Of a DNA stretch of 8,698 bases, positions 7,348 through 8,698 are shown piece by piece. Every line of letters begins with the position of its first letter. Within the stretch, counting starts at the first letter, position 1. The notes below the pieces were generated by a model. That model did no database searches and was not told the DNA's origin. It saw only the letters and a list, made by a program, of their open reading frames with translations. This DNA comes from an uncultured Actinomycetes bacterium (lineage in GTDB: Bacteria; Actinomycetota; Actinomycetes; Nanopelagicales; Nanopelagicaceae). The position numbers and the translations under genes are program-made. The stretch lies in assembly GCA_903918325.1 (NCBI GenBank), contig CAIXDY010000146.1, forward strand, positions 1-8,698. Reading direction: 5' to 3'.

Positions 7348-7647
7348 ATGGATGCAGCTAATTACCTCTATCTGTCAGCACTTCTTTTCACTATCGGTGC
7401 AGTTGGCGTAGTAGTTCGCCGTAATGCAATTGTGGTCTTTATGTGTGTGGAACTTATGCTCAATGCAGCGAATCTAGCTTTTGTAACATTTTCTAGAATC
7501 AATGGCGATCTCAATGGTCAAGTAGTTGCCTTCTTTACGATGGTTGTTGCGGCCTGCGAAGTTGTAGTTGGTCTAGCAATTATTGTGACGATTTATCGTT
7601 CGCGCCGATCAGCATCTGTCGATGATGCCAGTTTGTTGAAGCGATAA
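7348..7647 (+). CDS. nuoK: NADH-quinone oxidoreductase subunit K (NuoK, ND4L-type membrane subunit)
   Basis: NuoK is a 99-residue subunit, the usual family length, with three transmembrane helices at about 4-23, 27-48 and 58-83. It carries the two buried glutamates that link the NuoH/NuoJ region to the antiporter-like subunits in proton transfer: E35 in CVELMLNAANL and E71 in ACEVVVGLAI, equivalent to E36 and E72 of E. coli. The GQVVAFF segment before helix 3 is also typical. The short C-terminal tail (YRSRRSASVDDASLLKR) is basic then acidic. The start follows directly on the nuoJ stop and has the strongest Shine-Dalgarno site seen here. Two bases separate its stop from the nuoL ATG. Confidence 0.97.
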   Translation: MDAANYLYLSALLFTIGAVGVVVRRNAIVVFMCVELMLNAANLAFVTFSRINGDLNGQVVAFFTMVVAACEVVVGLAIIVTIYRSRRSASVDDASLLKR

Positions 7648-7649
7648 CG

Positions 7650-8698
7650 ATGACGACTTCAAATAGCCTGGTTTACTTAATTGCCCTGCCATTACTTGGC
7701 GCGACAATTCTTCTTTTAGCTGGTCGTCGTGCCGATAAATGGGGCCACATTCTTGGAACATTAATGTCAGCTTCGGCATTTGGTGTTGGTCTCTACCAAC
7801 TCTCACAGATGTTAAGCCGCACAAATGAAGATCGCCCAGTGACTCAAAAGCTTTTTGATTGGATTTCAGTCGGTAGTTTTAAAGTAGACGCCGGCTTGAT
7901 GTTGGATCAACTTTCAATCTGCTTTGTTCTACTTATTACTGGAGTTGGAACACTGATTCATATCTATTCAATCTCTTATATGTCACATGATCATGATCGC
8001 CGCCGCTTCTTCGCTTACTTAAATCTTTTCATTGCAGCGATGTTGTTATTAGTTCTAGGTAACAGCTATCTCAATCTTTATGTGGGTTGGGAAGGCGTGG
8101 GTCTGGCTTCTTACTTATTAATTGGTTTCTGGAATCAAAAGCCTGCATATGCCACGGCATCAAAGAAAGCGTTTGTCATGAACCGCATTGGCGATATGGG
8201 TCTTTCTTTTGCCATCATGATTGCTTTTGCAACAATGGGCACTGTTTCATTTGATGGCATCAAATCGGCCGTAGGTCACACTTCTACTGCCGGATTAACG
8301 GCAATGGGAATCATGTTGCTAGTAGCTGCTACCGGAAAATCTGCTCAATTTCCTTTACAGGCATGGCTGGGCGATGCGATGGCTGGACCAACCCCAGTTT
8401 CAGCGCTGATTCACGCGGCGACCATGGTTACGGCTGGTGTTTATTTAATTACTCGTTCTAACTTTATTTTTGATGCAGCCCCAACTGCGCAATTACTTGT
8501 TGTAATCGTCGGTGCAATTACGTTGTTGTTTGGTGCCCTTATTGGTACAGCGAAAGACGACATCAAGAAAGCCCTTGCAGCTTCAACAATGTCGCAAATT
8601 GGTTACATGATTTTAGGTGCAGGTCTTGGTCCAGTTGGTTATGCCTTCGCAATCATGCACTTACTTACTCACGGTTTCTTTAAAGCTGGCATGTTCCT
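7650..8698 (+). CDS. nuoL: NADH-quinone oxidoreductase subunit L (NuoL, ND5-type proton channel), 5' part only
   Basis: This is the distal antiporter-like subunit of the membrane arm, related to Mrp-type Na+/H+ antiporter subunits and forming one proton channel. The frame is open to the right edge, giving 349 residues of a protein normally over 600 long. The start is ATG two bases after nuoK (MTTSNSLVYLIALPLLGATI). No clear Shine-Dalgarno motif is present, so coupling to nuoK is likely. Landmarks are MLDQLSICFVLLITGVGTLIHIYS (84-107), the channel glutamate E148 in GWEGVGLASYLLIGFW, NRIGD (178-182) and TGKSAQFPLQAWL with channel lysine K230. These are followed by the proton-conducting-subunit signature GPTPVSALIHAATMVTAGVYL (245-265, with H255), and the TAKDDIKKALAASTMSQIGYM segment with K306 and K307. 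About ten hydrophobic helices are included. The rest, including the long lateral helix, lies outside the window. Confidence 0.97.
   Translation, partial: MTTSNSLVYLIALPLLGATILLLAGRRADKWGHILGTLMSASAFGVGLYQLSQMLSRTNEDRPVTQKLFDWISVGSFKVDAGLMLDQLSICFVLLITGVGTLIHIYSISYMSHDHDRRRFFAYLNLFIAAMLLLVLGNSYLNLYVGWEGVGLASYLLIGFWNQKPAYATASKKAFVMNRIGDMGLSFAIMIAFATMGTVSFDGIKSAVGHTSTAGLTAMGIMLLVAATGKSAQFPLQAWLGDAMAGPTPVSALIHAATMVTAGVYLITRSNFIFDAAPTAQLLVVIVGAITLLFGALIGTAKDDIKKALAASTMSQIGYMILGAGLGPVGYAFAIMHLLTHGFFKAGMF

Noticed and set aside
7650..8698. The last gene as an Mrp antiporter, NuoM or NuoN subunit
   Set aside because: Its position after nuoK and the MLDQLS, GWEGVGL and NRIGD segments are those of NuoL; a separate Mrp operon would not follow nuoK this way.

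Overview
The window is one uninterrupted stretch of the nuo operon, which encodes the proton-pumping NADH:quinone oxidoreductase (respiratory complex I, NDH-1). All genes lie on the + strand in the canonical order nuoD(3' end)-E-F-G-H-I-J-K-L(5' part). I see no non-coding gap longer than 2 bases, no RNA gene, no mobile element, no repeat array, and no promoter or terminator. Both ends of the window cut through genes, so the operon continues in both directions, presumably nuoA-C upstream and the rest of nuoL, then nuoM-N, downstream.

Organism: the proteins look actinobacterial. From memory they resemble Mycobacterium subunits closely in NuoD (end DPVMGGVDR), NuoG (LINHPLDCPVCDKGGECPL; RRAGERGALEAG) and NuoI (GRHQLNRHPDGLEKC). 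They also carry the C-terminal tails on NuoH and NuoJ that I associate with that phylum. The DNA is nevertheless not GC-rich: three 60-base lines counted by hand gave 40, 45 and 52% G+C, and TTA leucine codons are common. Moderate GC, actinobacterial proteins and extreme compaction fit a genome-streamlined planktonic actinobacterium such as the freshwater acI group (Nanopelagicales). This placement is inference.

Layout: 1-4705 encodes peripheral-arm subunits. NuoD is part of the quinone-site module. NuoE, NuoF and NuoG form the NADH dehydrogenase module with FMN and most of the Fe-S clusters. 4702-5952 encodes NuoH, the membrane subunit that completes the quinone chamber. 5945-6556 encodes NuoI, the two-cluster ferredoxin-like subunit leading electrons towards NuoB. 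6556 to the end encodes membrane-arm subunits NuoJ, NuoK and the antiporter-like NuoL.

How they work together: NADH is oxidised at FMN in NuoF. Electrons pass along Fe-S clusters in NuoF, NuoG and NuoI to quinone at the NuoB/NuoD/NuoH interface, and the energy is relayed through the charged residues of NuoH, J, K and L to pump protons. Every cluster ligand and key charged membrane residue I looked for is present, so the enzyme appears intact. All eight gene junctions overlap, abut or are 2 bases apart, which points to co-transcription and translational coupling. I found no previously undescribed system; this is an ordinary, well-conserved respiratory locus.
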